Source: Latrodectus hesperus
Taxonomy: Eukaryota > Arthropoda > Arachnida > Araneae > Theridiidae
DNA: 64,000 bases
Direction of reading: 5' to 3'
Assembly: GCA_037975125.1 (NCBI GenBank)
Contig: JAJQOW010000187.1
Location: forward strand, 62,001 to 126,000
Below are positions 55,486-64,000 of the stretch, one piece after another; positions within the stretch are counted from its first letter, which is position 1; each line of letters opens with the position of its first letter. The notes beneath the pieces were generated by a model. The model worked only from the letters and a program-made list of their open reading frames with translations. It searched no databases and was not told the DNA's origin. Position numbers and translations under genes: made by a program.

Positions 55486-56190
55486 TAAAAAATGAGAACA
55501 ATATCCAAAGTTGTTGATTTTTCCTTAGTACAAATATGATTTTATGTATAGTAAATTGTTTAAAAAAGGAAGATCACGTGAAAACACCTCTGAAATGAAT
55601 CAAGAGTCCGAGAATACCTAAATATAAATTATATAAATAATTATTTTCATTAGTAGTATAAATAATAAAATGAAAATTTAAAACATTGTTTTATAATTTT
55701 GAAGCAAATATAATTCGAATTGCAGAATAACATTTATATTCATATTTTGAGCCTAAATTATATTTCTTTTTTTCCCTTCTTTAACACTTCTGCTAGGCCA
55801 TAAATGAAAAAAGCGCAAATGATCTTCTAGATAAATATTAAGAGTAAAGTATGAAAGAATGCAGGTTGGATACCAAATTACCATAGCAAATGACACATAT
55901 ATTTTTCAATACAAAAATTGAATTCTCACATTTTATAAATATTTCAAAATTTTAAATTCTATTAAATATTCCTCCAATTCCTGTTTCGTCGGCAAGACTA
56001 CGATGGGAGTTTCCAGGTCTGTGCCCGCTGACTCCAGTCAGAACGAAATTAGGGGGGACATAACGTTTAGCACATAAGTTAAAGAGAATTTTAACTATCT
56101 ATTTTGAGCGGTAAGAATATTTCACCTGAAAAACCTGTCAATTGTAGGGGGCGCAATAAGGTACTCATTTGGGGAATGGTTACTATAATG
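52741..56190. other. AT-rich DNA with simple repeats, no gene seen
   Basis: Contains A-runs at 53161-53197 and 55459-55489, a TA microsatellite at 54032-54104, and a less AT-rich stretch at 55980-56060 without a convincing frame. Short frames such as 54839-55078 look like chance. Confidence 0.5.
54032..54104. repeat. TA microsatellite flanked by a short inverted repeat
   Basis: ATGCCTTA at 54015-54022 and TAAGGCAT at 54106-54113 flank about 36 TA units, so the whole stretch can form one long hairpin. Confidence 0.85.
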
Positions 56191-56584
56191 ATTGAGACTC
56201 TTAACTTGTAACAATGGAAATTCTGTTTATCTTATTGCTTCAATTTGTTATTGCCTCATCTTTTCTTTATTGAATAAAACACAAAATTTCAACATACAAA
56301 TTCACATGAAAAAAGAGCAATTACAAGACAAAAACATAATGAACAATAATACAAAAAAGAAAAAAAATTCTTGGGTAGGTGGGTTAGTATCAAACAATAT
56401 ATGCAGGTAATGTGTTAGTAAATATCAGTTGAAGAATAATAAACAAGAAAAATTTGAGCTGGAAGATTTATATACAATTGGAGGTTTCATAATGAGTAGT
56501 ACAGTTTTGGCCCATGGTGTTCCAAAGAATAGTGTAGGTTCGAACCCAGGCAAAGTGAGAGCGACCAATCCATTAATCAGCTAT

Positions 56585-59241
56585 TTAGGCTGTAGTTGAG
56601 GGGTTGAGTCTCAGGACGCTCTTAGGGCGATTGAAATTCTCTTTATCGTAGATATTGTATGCTTTCATCGTATTAATGAGTGGGTTGGGAGATTTGGACA
56701 ATTCATCATAAAACTTAAATGATAATTTTTGAACAAAACTTTTTAGGGAGGTGATGTTTAAAGATTTTCTGATAAGGTTGTTTCTAATATAGTATGGGGA
56801 GTTGGTTAACTGTCTTAGTAGTTTATTTTGCTCGATTTCGAGTAATTGGAAGTTGGTTGTAGCTGTTTCACCCCAAATGTAGCACGCATAGGTTATAATG
56901 GGCCTGAGGAAGGTTTTATAAATTAGTAGTTTATTATTAATTGAAAGGGGGGAGTTCCTCGAGAGAAGGGGGTAGAGTTTGTGTTTGGCAGCTATGAATT
57001 TCCGCTTGATGTTAAGGATGTGAGGCTTCCATGTTAATTTACTGTCTATAGTTACACCAAGATAGGTGGTTTCCTTGCTCCATGGAATTTCCTTATTATA
57101 GAGTTTGAGGGGGAAGTAGGTTGCCTTGGATCTAGTAAAAAGTATTGCAACACTTTTGTCTGGGTTTATGTTTATTTTCCAGTCTCTAAACCAGTATTCT
57201 AGCTTTTTAATGTGATTTTCTAGGTTGTTATAAACTTTTACAAAGTCTTTATTTGACGCGACAATGGCCGTGTCGTCCGCAAAGAGACAGATGTCAGTTG
57301 ATGGATGAGTTGGGACGTCATTGATGTATATTAAGGAGAGAAACGGCCCTAGTAGGGAACCCTGGGGGACTTTATGGGGTGTGCTGTTGAAACGGCATTT
57401 TCAATTTTTACCTGAAAGGTTCTATTTCTGATGTAGCTGTTGATTATTTTGACAAGAGTCTGAGGGAATTTATATTGTATCATTTTAAAAATAAGCCCAT
57501 CAAACCAGACCTTGTCAAAAGCTTTGGCTATGTCTAGAAAAAGCGCTACAGTGAATGATTGTTTGGAAATCGTTTGAGATGCAGGCTTGATCAATCTTAA
57601 TAGCTGGTGGGCTGTAGACATTTTTTCTCTAAAACCCATTTGTTGGGGTATGATTATTTTTTGACTCCTATCATGCTCTTCGAGTCTGCTTAAAATAATT
57701 TTTTCAGCAATTTTGCCAATAGTGGGAAGCAAGGAGATTGGTCTGTAATTCGTAGGAATGTGGGGATTTTTGCCAGTTTTATGAATCGGAATTATGACGG
57801 CCCTCTTCCAGGTATCAGGAAAATATCCTTGCATCATAATTTCGTTGATAATTTCAGTAATTTCCAGAATTGCAGTTGTGGGGAGTTTTTTAATCGTTAG
57901 ATTAGTAATTCCATCGTGACCTGGACTTTTCCTTGGTTTTAAATTTTTAATTGTCTCAGTTATTTCTGATGGTTTGGCCTCTCGTAGGGGGGGTTGTTTA
58001 CGTAGCTGTTGATAAGGCCGTTGTAGTCGGAGTGGGGAGTAGTGGGTGCTTCGTTTGGGGAGAGTTGTTCTTCAAAAGCAGCTGCTAGAGTTTCTGCTTT
58101 TTCTTGTTCTGTAAAGGCCATTTTGTTTTCACCTATCAAGTATTTGATTGTGTTATTGGGGGTTCTAATATTTTTGGTTGCTTTCCAAATGAATTTGTCA
58201 TCCGGATTAAGGCTCTGTAAAAAATTTTTTCCAGGTATTGTTATTGTGTTCCTTGATTTTAATTGAGATTTGAGATTTGAGGCTGTTGATTTTTCTCTTA
58301 GTTACTGGATCTTTTGTGATGTTGTGGACTTTTCTAAGTCTATTTCGTTCTTTAATTAAATTTTTAATTTGAGGAGGGAGGGGTGCAGACAGGTTACTAA
58401 TTATTGGTAGAGAGCTTTTTTGAAGTGCATCCGAGATGGCAGTGGTTAATTTAGATATTTTGTTGTTAATATCTTTTTCATTGGGGTTGTAGATGGAGTT
58501 GTTGTGACAGATATTTGAGTTGAAAATTTTCCAATTAATTAGCCTGGTGGGGGCGGGGGTATGAATGCTTGCATTGATTTGAAAGGATGCTAAGACGGGG
58601 TAGTGATCAGATGGGAGATCATTGATGGTGTTTATTTCAAGGGGCGGGAGAGTATTTCTCAAAATGAAGAAGTCTAGTATTGACCCAAATTTTTGTCCAT
58701 AATGGGTTGGATGTTCAGGGCTGTGAATATTGATGCTGGCATTCATGCTAAAGGTGAAGAGCGATGATCCTTTTGTGTTATTGTAGGAGCAGTTCCAAGC
58801 TCGATGTTTGGCGTTAAAGTCGCCTGCGATGATATTGCTACATGCTGTAGCTAGGATATTCTCAATATCTATTGTAAAGAGAGGACTTGCATTGGGAGGA
58901 GTGTAGAAAGAGGTTATTGACATTTCATTGTTTGTTCCAGGGGTGATAATAATGGTAGTAGCTTCGCTGTGAATGAGTGAGGGGTTGGATGCTAAAGAAT
59001 GAGGGATGGATGATTTAATGGCTATGGCAGTTTCTCCTCTGATACGTGTACTTGGGCGGTCATGCCTATAGATTTTGAAGTTGGGTAATTTTAACGGGTG
59101 AATGGCCCTCAGGTGGGTTTCTTGAAGGAGTATGATGTCTGGTGTATGTTCATTTATGAATTGATTTAATTCTGTTGTTTTGCCTCTAATGCCATTTGCA
59201 TTCCAAGACATAATTTTGAGATTATTAATTTTGTGGGGCAT
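56585..59241 (-). pseudogene. LINE 3 ORF2: endonuclease and reverse transcriptase with few indels
   Basis: The endonuclease starts at ATG 59241 (MPHKINNLKIMSWNANGIRG); motifs are LLQETHLRA, IIAGDFNAKHRAWNCS and LPSDHYPVL. Reverse transcriptase: RKSPGHDGITN, NYRPISLLPTIGKIAEKII, QQMGFREKMSTAHQLL, LFLDIAKAFDKVW, VPQGSLLGPF and the catalytic LFADDTAIV near 57280. The C-terminal part runs to TAA at 56585-56587. Breaks: a T run near 58227 (six T, five needed), a C run near 57990 (seven C, eight needed), and an indel near 57375 before the VPQG motif. Apart from these I see no stops in the parts I translated. No RNase H. Confidence 0.85.
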
Positions 59242-60291
59242 TATTATTGGGAGTTGCGTTTGTGCCTATGGCTTTTAAGAAAGTATGAAGTTTATCTATA
59301 GGATTATCTTGGGCTTGGAGAATTGACAGAGAGTTTAATAGTAATGGGAAGGCTTCAAAAATTGTGTTTATTTCAGATACAAGCAGAAGGATGTTGTGAA
59401 AGTTACTAGGGATGGGAGGGAAGCCCAGGGGTTGTGTGTTCGAATCCAGTTCAGGGGGGGAAGAGGGATGTTGTTGGTGGTTTGTTTACCTCTCGCAGCT
59501 CCTGCATAAGAGAGTGTTGGGCGGATGGCATTAGCGTTAGCTGTAAAGGTTCGATTCTGTGCTATTTTTTGCTTTTTAATGGGATTTTTTGGGCAATTGG
59601 CATAGGATGCTGTATGGGGACCTCCACAATTGCAGCAGCGGGGGGTTTCGATGTATTCATGAGGGCAGTCCCTAGTTGCATGCTGACTTCCGCATTTAAC
59701 GCAATTGGTTTTGAGATGGCACACAGACGAGCTGTGGCCATAGCTCTGGCAGTTCCAACACTGAATTGGGGTACGATTCTCGTATTTCTCAACCTTGACA
59801 ACAAGCTGTCTCAGATAGCGTATATCATAAATTTTGTTGCAGTCATTAGTTTTCCTTATAGCAACCAGGAAGCAAGGAATAGGTTCTTTTTTGCGGTGCT
59901 TCCGCATAACTGCAACACTTTCTACTTCAAATCCTAGATCGCTGAGCTCCTCAGCTATGTCCTCTGCGTCAGTATTTGGGAGGATGCCTTTAATAACAAC
60001 CTTTAGTGGTCTGTCTTTCCTGCTAGGTATAATTAAACATTCAATTTCATTGTCATTAAGGTATTTTGTGAGCGTTCTGTGCGCTTCAGGGGATGATGGA
60101 AACATTTTAAGGTATTCTCCATTTAATTTAGAGGTTAAATTTTTATCAATATTGTCTTTAATAAATTTGATAAGATCGGTGTAATTGGAGGAGAATTTTA
60201 CAAAAATTGGGGGGAGGAGGGATGCGAGCAGTCTGTTCAGAAGGGAGATTATTGGAATTCCTCCAATTAGAATATCTGTGTGAGATGGCAC
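59225..60291 (-). pseudogene. LINE 3 ORF1: PRE_C2HC and zinc-knuckle protein with one frameshift
   Basis: 307 codons are open from ATG 60291 to 59368. PPIFVKFSSNYTDLIKFI begins the conserved part; DRPLKVVIKGILPNTDAEDI is PRE_C2HC. Knuckles: CWNCQSYGHSSSVC (C-x2-C-x4-H-x4-C), CVKCGSQHATRDC and CCNCGGPHTASYANC. A run of seven C near 59453 (six needed) shifts the frame; the other frame then continues to TAA overlapping the ORF2 start. The first 25 residues differ from the family's usual N terminus, consistent with 5' truncation. Confidence 0.85.
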
Positions 60292-60431
60292 GCATATATT
60301 TTCGGATATTTCACTTACTGAATAATTTTGTTACTGGTTTTTTAATACCGAAGTTAATTGAAAATAACGATTAATTTCTGAATTTACACTCAATATTAAA
60401 AAAAAGTTCTTACCCATTGTTCTTTTAAATA

Positions 60432-61314
60432 GAGGGTGATTATAATTAAACTGCAAATTTAAAAACGCTGTAAAAAAAGAACCACTGGTCAGAATAACCT
60501 GATATTTCACCAGAATGTACTTCAAGCACGGGGATTTTGTTTGGCGTGTGAAAAAAATTAGGAAAAAAGTGGCTTATAGATGGCGCTGCACAGGCGGCCT
60601 GTGGGTTAATTACATGAATTCTGACATGAGCGATAATCAGTTGTGGCTGTAAGCTGAACGTTAAACCAGTTGTGCTATTGTAAGTCAGGCAGATGTTGTG
60701 GCACTCTTTGGTGTAAAGCCTATTCAGAGCGACAAGGTGTGCCACATCGAATAGGAAAAAATTGGTTTTTAATTGCCCTGGGGCCAAAACCGTAGAAAAA
60801 GCCAACAATAATTCGGTTTTTAATTGTCCTTAGTCTTCTTCAAGAAATTTTTAATATGGTGTCCACCATTTTCTGTTAGGAGGTGTAAACGTAAAACGGT
60901 ATTTTCCACAGCAGCTTGGAGTCTATCAGTGCTGATATTGTTAACGTGCTGAGTAATGCGGCATTTCAAATCCGCTAAGGTGTCTAGTGGAGCACTGTAC
61001 ACAACATTTTTCAGAAATCTCCAGAGCCAAAAGTTACAGGGAGTGATGTCCGGTGATCGTGGCGACCAGGGAGTTGGAAAATGTCGGCTGATAATACGGT
61101 CATTTCCAAAATGGCGTTGCATCACCATCGACAATTAACGAGAATTCAAGCTACTCAGCATTTTATACAAGACGTTAATTTGCATATAACCACCTGTGTA
61201 GCGCCATCTGTAGGCCTGTTTGAAGTACATTCTAGTGAAATTTCAGGTCTTTCTGACCAGTGGTTCTTTTTTTTACGGCGTTTTTAAATTTGCAGTTTAA
61301 TTATGATCAACCTG
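60432..61314 (-). mobile_element. Deleted mariner-like element, second family
   Basis: Inverted ends of about 100 bp: GAGGGTGATTATAATTAAAC at 60432, and on the other strand from 61314 CAGGTTGATCATAATTAAAC. The arms also share AAAAACGC.GTAAAAAAAGA and CCACTGGTCAGAA. TA lies on both sides (60430-60431 and 61315-61316). Length 883 bp; most of the transposase is missing. Confidence 0.85.
60820..61134 (-). pseudogene. Mariner-like transposase C-terminal fragment
   Basis: Contains DRIISRHFPTPWSPRSPD followed by ITPCNFWLWRFLKN, equivalent to the ISRHFPTA and DITPCDFW segments of the element at 18416. The third catalytic aspartate is changed to asparagine (PCNFW). The tail LQAAVENTVLRLHLLTENGG matches the family C terminus. 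The helix-turn-helix part and the first two catalytic residues are absent. Confidence 0.8.
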
Positions 61315-61316
61315 TA

Positions 61317-62117
61317 TGTTGCATAAATTGTTAATGTGAAATACAATGAAAACGATGGAGGTTCTTTTATTGCTAGAAACATCAGATCAAGGTTTATATC
61401 GATACTACCTGTAAACATAAAATTTTGAACTGTGGAAATCGGTTCTATTTTCTCATTTTTATCCACCAGTATATATAATAAATAAATTAAAATAAATAAA
61501 CAAATGTAACTTTAGTTTGATAAAATCTAGGGAACTGTTAGCAAAAGATTAACTTCATACATTTAGAGGTTGGTCTAAATTCCATCAGTTAAAAAGCTCA
61601 CTTTAGAAAATAATGTCACGGATTACAGAACAGAGGCGGGATTTCACTAGAAACAAAGTATTCGAGCGGCAAAAATAAATATAAATTCTAATATATTTAA
61701 CAGGAGGTAACTTTAGATATTCATTCCAGTAATTTTTCTTTTTTCAGGGAGACTATAGTCCATGGTCAGTTATCTGCAGAAGAAACCTTGATTATAGAAT
61801 CTAAACTATGCTACTTTAAGGAGGAGGAAAATACCTTTTCTGCCCCTACGATTTGCAATCTAAACAGATCAATCAAATCTAGCTTCAGAAAGAAAATCCA
61901 AGTTGGCATTTAACTGTGTTTAACAATGTATTTTATACTTAACTAAATAAATCCCAGTTCCATTCACGTTATTTAAATTTTTAAAAAATTTTCCTACATG
62001 CATTAAATGGAGAGCCAAGTTTATAAATTTTTATTAATAATTTACATGATTGTTAATAAAAATTATTAGACAGTTCTATTAATTGAAAGATCGAAAAATT
62101 TAGCAAAATATGTATTC
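61317..62117. other. AT-rich DNA, no clear gene
   Basis: The last part (61750-61910) may belong to the LINE whose C terminus is at 62118-62522, but the frame is not readable continuously. Confidence 0.4.
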
Positions 62118-62522
62118 TTGCGTAATCCCTGGAAGTGTAGAGGGGATCCATTTGCAAGGGAAGTGAGAAACCTTAATGACGGATATACCTTCAAAGTAAC
62201 TCTTGACGATGTGAAAGCAGTTGCAAGATACTGTTTAACAGGAAACAGCAGTAAAAAAAAATCACAGATTTGTGAAATAAAAGCAAAAAGAGACCTTACT
62301 ATTACTATTACTTGTCTTAGAACTGTTCACTATCGAGTTATGGAGATCCTGAGAGACGGCAACAGAGCCCAGCGTCTTTGCATTAATTGCGATAATATTC
62401 CAATAACACCAAAACACATTTTAAGATCTCTGGTACAGCTTGGGGAATCTTCCCCCTCAAACATAAAAAAGAGTCTATATTCCGATAACATCATGAAGAC
62501 AGCCAGCTGTGATCATCTATAG
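62118..62522 (+). pseudogene. LINE C-terminal fragment (post-reverse-transcriptase zinc tail)
   Basis: 134 open codons without a convincing start. LTITITCLRTVHYRVMEIL, RDGNR, then CINCDNIPITPKHIL resembles the LRT-x-H...C-x2-C...TP-x-HIL ending of RNase H-bearing LINE proteins, with the last cysteine replaced (RSLVQL instead of a C-containing string). It is probably an old, 5'-truncated insertion. Assignment by pattern only. Confidence 0.45.
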
Positions 62523-62755
62523 ATATCCCCATGGACAAAATGCCAAACACCCAACCATTAAATATTTCTAAAATTCAAAGAATAATATAACTTGTTGCAT
62601 AACGTTTATGCAAAATATAAGCTATTTTTGGCAACAAAATAATCAAATACAACAATTCTTTGGAGTAATCGCATTTGATTGAAACTACCATTAAATTTAT
62701 AAAGTGCTACTTATGCAAGTTCTAAAATTAATTTCTACTAAGAAATTGCGGAGCA

Positions 62756-64000
62756 AGATAGAGTGAACACTATGTGTAACAAATTCTACTCGGCACTCAA
62801 GCCCGTCAATGTTAAGGAAAAAACACAACTGATCCAGACTCGATCATGGAAACAACTGATGACAATATAGAATATAATGTTACAACGAACAATCCTTACT
62901 CAGTTCTTGAAGATAAGAAACACAAAATTAAACCAAAACGATCAAAGAACTCCAGTGGAAAGTATACAGATCAACAAAAAATTAATTATTGAAATAAATG
63001 AGGAAATTACCGCAAACTACCCAAACAAGTCCCACAGTGGAAGAAGATACACCTGAGGAATCTCTAGCCAAACCCTCTAATAAAATTCCACCGATAACTA
63101 TTAAGGACCCTACATGTAGCTGGCGAGATATTAATGAAGCCTGCTGGATAGAAAAACTTTCACACCAAGTGCTCGGCGCACGAAAGTAAAATTAAAACAT
63201 CAGACAGCGATTCGTATCGCAAAGCTATTACGATTTTTGAAGCATTCCAAGTTGGATATCATACTTATTTATTAAATGAAGAGAAGCCCCTGCGCGTTGT
63301 CATTCGTGCTCTTCCTACAGACACTCCCATAAATGATATTACAGAAGAACTCATTAATGAGGGTTTCGTCATTTCATCAATAACTCAGATGACTAGAAGA
63401 CGCAGCGGAGACGTTCAGAAACTGCCACTCTTTATTATAACTATGTCTAAAACAGTAAAAGCCAAAGAAATTTATCAATGCAAATAGATCAATAACTGTA
63501 CAGTCCGCATTGAACCGTACAAAAATAGGAACGGCCCGACACAGTGCCATACATGTCAAATGCTTCACCACTCGCAGAGAATGTGTAAGCACACTCCCAA
63601 ATGTGTTAAATGAAGACAAACACACCTTACAGCTGAATGTAAAAAGTCAAAAGAACAGCCAGCCAAATGCGCTGACTCTAACGGAGATCATCCAGCTAGC
63701 TACAGAGGATGCAAAATCTTCCAAGATGCTAAAAAAGCGGCACAACAGTCGAACAATACCAATGCAATTAAAATAGTTAAAGGAGTAGTTGTCCAAAATA
63801 AATCATTCGCCCAAGCCCCAGCAACTGACACCATTTCAGAAGACAAAGAAGTATTAGATAAATTAAAACTATTAATATACTATATTAATAATACAGGAGT
63901 TCTAGATGCTATCAATACCACACAAGGAAACACCAGTCAATCAACGGAAACCAATCATGAATAATCACAATAGTTATAAAAAATAAGACAAATTTGCAAA
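62756..64000 (+). mobile_element. Jockey-type LINE 4, 5' part (runs off window)
   Basis: Same subfamily as LINE 1 but on the plus strand. It starts near GAGCAAGATAGAGTGAAC, then a degenerate ORF1, and the ORF2 start at 63957 (MNNHNSYKK) near the window edge. The rest lies outside. Confidence 0.82.
62781..63964 (+). pseudogene. LINE 4 ORF1, decayed
   Basis: Readable pieces in three frames: NKFYSALKPVN, NNPYSVLEDKKHKIKPKRS, KIPPITIKDPTCSWRDI, VVIRALPTDTPINDITEEL, MTRRRSGDVQKLPLFI, CHTCQMLHHSQRMCKHTPKC. Several frameshifts and in-frame stops (for example TAG near 63487 and TGA near 63612, where the second knuckle should start). It ends with NHE-stop overlapping the ORF2 start, as in LINE 1. Confidence 0.8.

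Larger units (their letters stand above)
56200..60400 (-). mobile_element. Jockey-type LINE 3, nearly complete, with homopolymer frameshifts
   Basis: A different subfamily from LINEs 1, 2 and 4, minus strand. ORF1 is at 60291 to about 59225 and ORF2 at 59241-56585, overlapping in the same manner. The 3' untranslated region contains GGTTCGAACCCAGGC near 56540 and ends at an uncertain point. The 5' end is probably truncated near 60300-60420, next to the mariner element at 60432. Confidence 0.85.

Noticed and set aside
56530..56560. tRNA B-box-like GGTTCGAACCC
   Set aside because: It lies in the 3' untranslated region of LINE 3 with no A box at a suitable distance and no tRNA fold; similar GTTCGA strings elsewhere (23105, 59440) are within LINE coding sequence.

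Overview
This is a eukaryotic, strongly AT-rich window that looks like arthropod (probably spider or other arachnid) repeat-dominated DNA. The reasons are the mix of Jockey-type LINEs whose ORF1 carries a PRE_C2HC domain and zinc knuckles, Tc1/mariner and Tigger elements, Mutator-like (MULE) transposases with C2H2 and SWIM fingers, long TA microsatellites, and the absence of any bacterial-style gene organisation. The species call is an inference. I recognise no ordinary host gene with confidence; nearly everything I can name is mobile or virus-like.

Layout. 1-575: 3' end of a Tc1/mariner element. 2654-8949: element A, a 6.3 kb DNA transposon with TA duplications. 9530-10880: one copy of a dispersed repeat whose partner is at 25320-26890. 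11326-16206: a complete 4.9 kb MULE with a 9 bp target duplication and long terminal inverted repeats, now holding only a small C2H2 protein. 18140-18412: LINE tail. 18416-19996: complete but dead mariner-like element. About 20300-24490 (-): decayed Jockey 1. 27590-28742: deleted Tigger element. 29690-30725: diverged direct repeat. 31790-38530 (-): a decayed MULE transposase split by an almost intact Jockey 2 (32936 to about 37830). 38540-45127, continuing at 52551 to about 52740: a GC-richer, compact block of unrecognised genes. 45128-52550: element B, a second copy of the family of element A, inserted in that block. About 56200-60400 (-): Jockey 3, nearly intact. 60432-61314: deleted mariner. 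62118-62522: LINE C-terminal fragment. About 62756-64000 (+): start of Jockey 4, running off the window.

The GC-rich block is the most interesting part. It has divergent transcription units. A leftward gene lies at 39474-38874, with a TATATAAG promoter, a short 3' intron and a poly(A) signal. A rightward unit lies at 42259-44404, with its own TATATAAG promoter and poly(A) signal. Between them sit three roughly 300 bp direct repeats with a conserved minus-strand reading frame and two repeated 5'-exon-like cassettes ending in strong splice donors. To the right are three near-perfect palindromes with arms of 23 to 48 bp, and tandem repeats. The rightward unit encodes serine/proline/glutamine-rich proteins with a basic nuclear-localisation-like run, a PLDLS motif (the known CtBP-recruitment type) and an acidic repeat tail, so it looks like a transcriptional regulator. 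I cannot assign it to a family; an endogenous DNA virus or a new mobile element are the leading ideas.

Elements A and B define a transposon family with 15 bp terminal repeats (CCCAGCAAACACAAA), TA target duplications (an empty site is readable from a neighbouring repeat), GGCC-rich subterminal arms, a conserved TGACGTCA promoter plus first intron, and, in copy B, exons resembling the DUF4806 domain.
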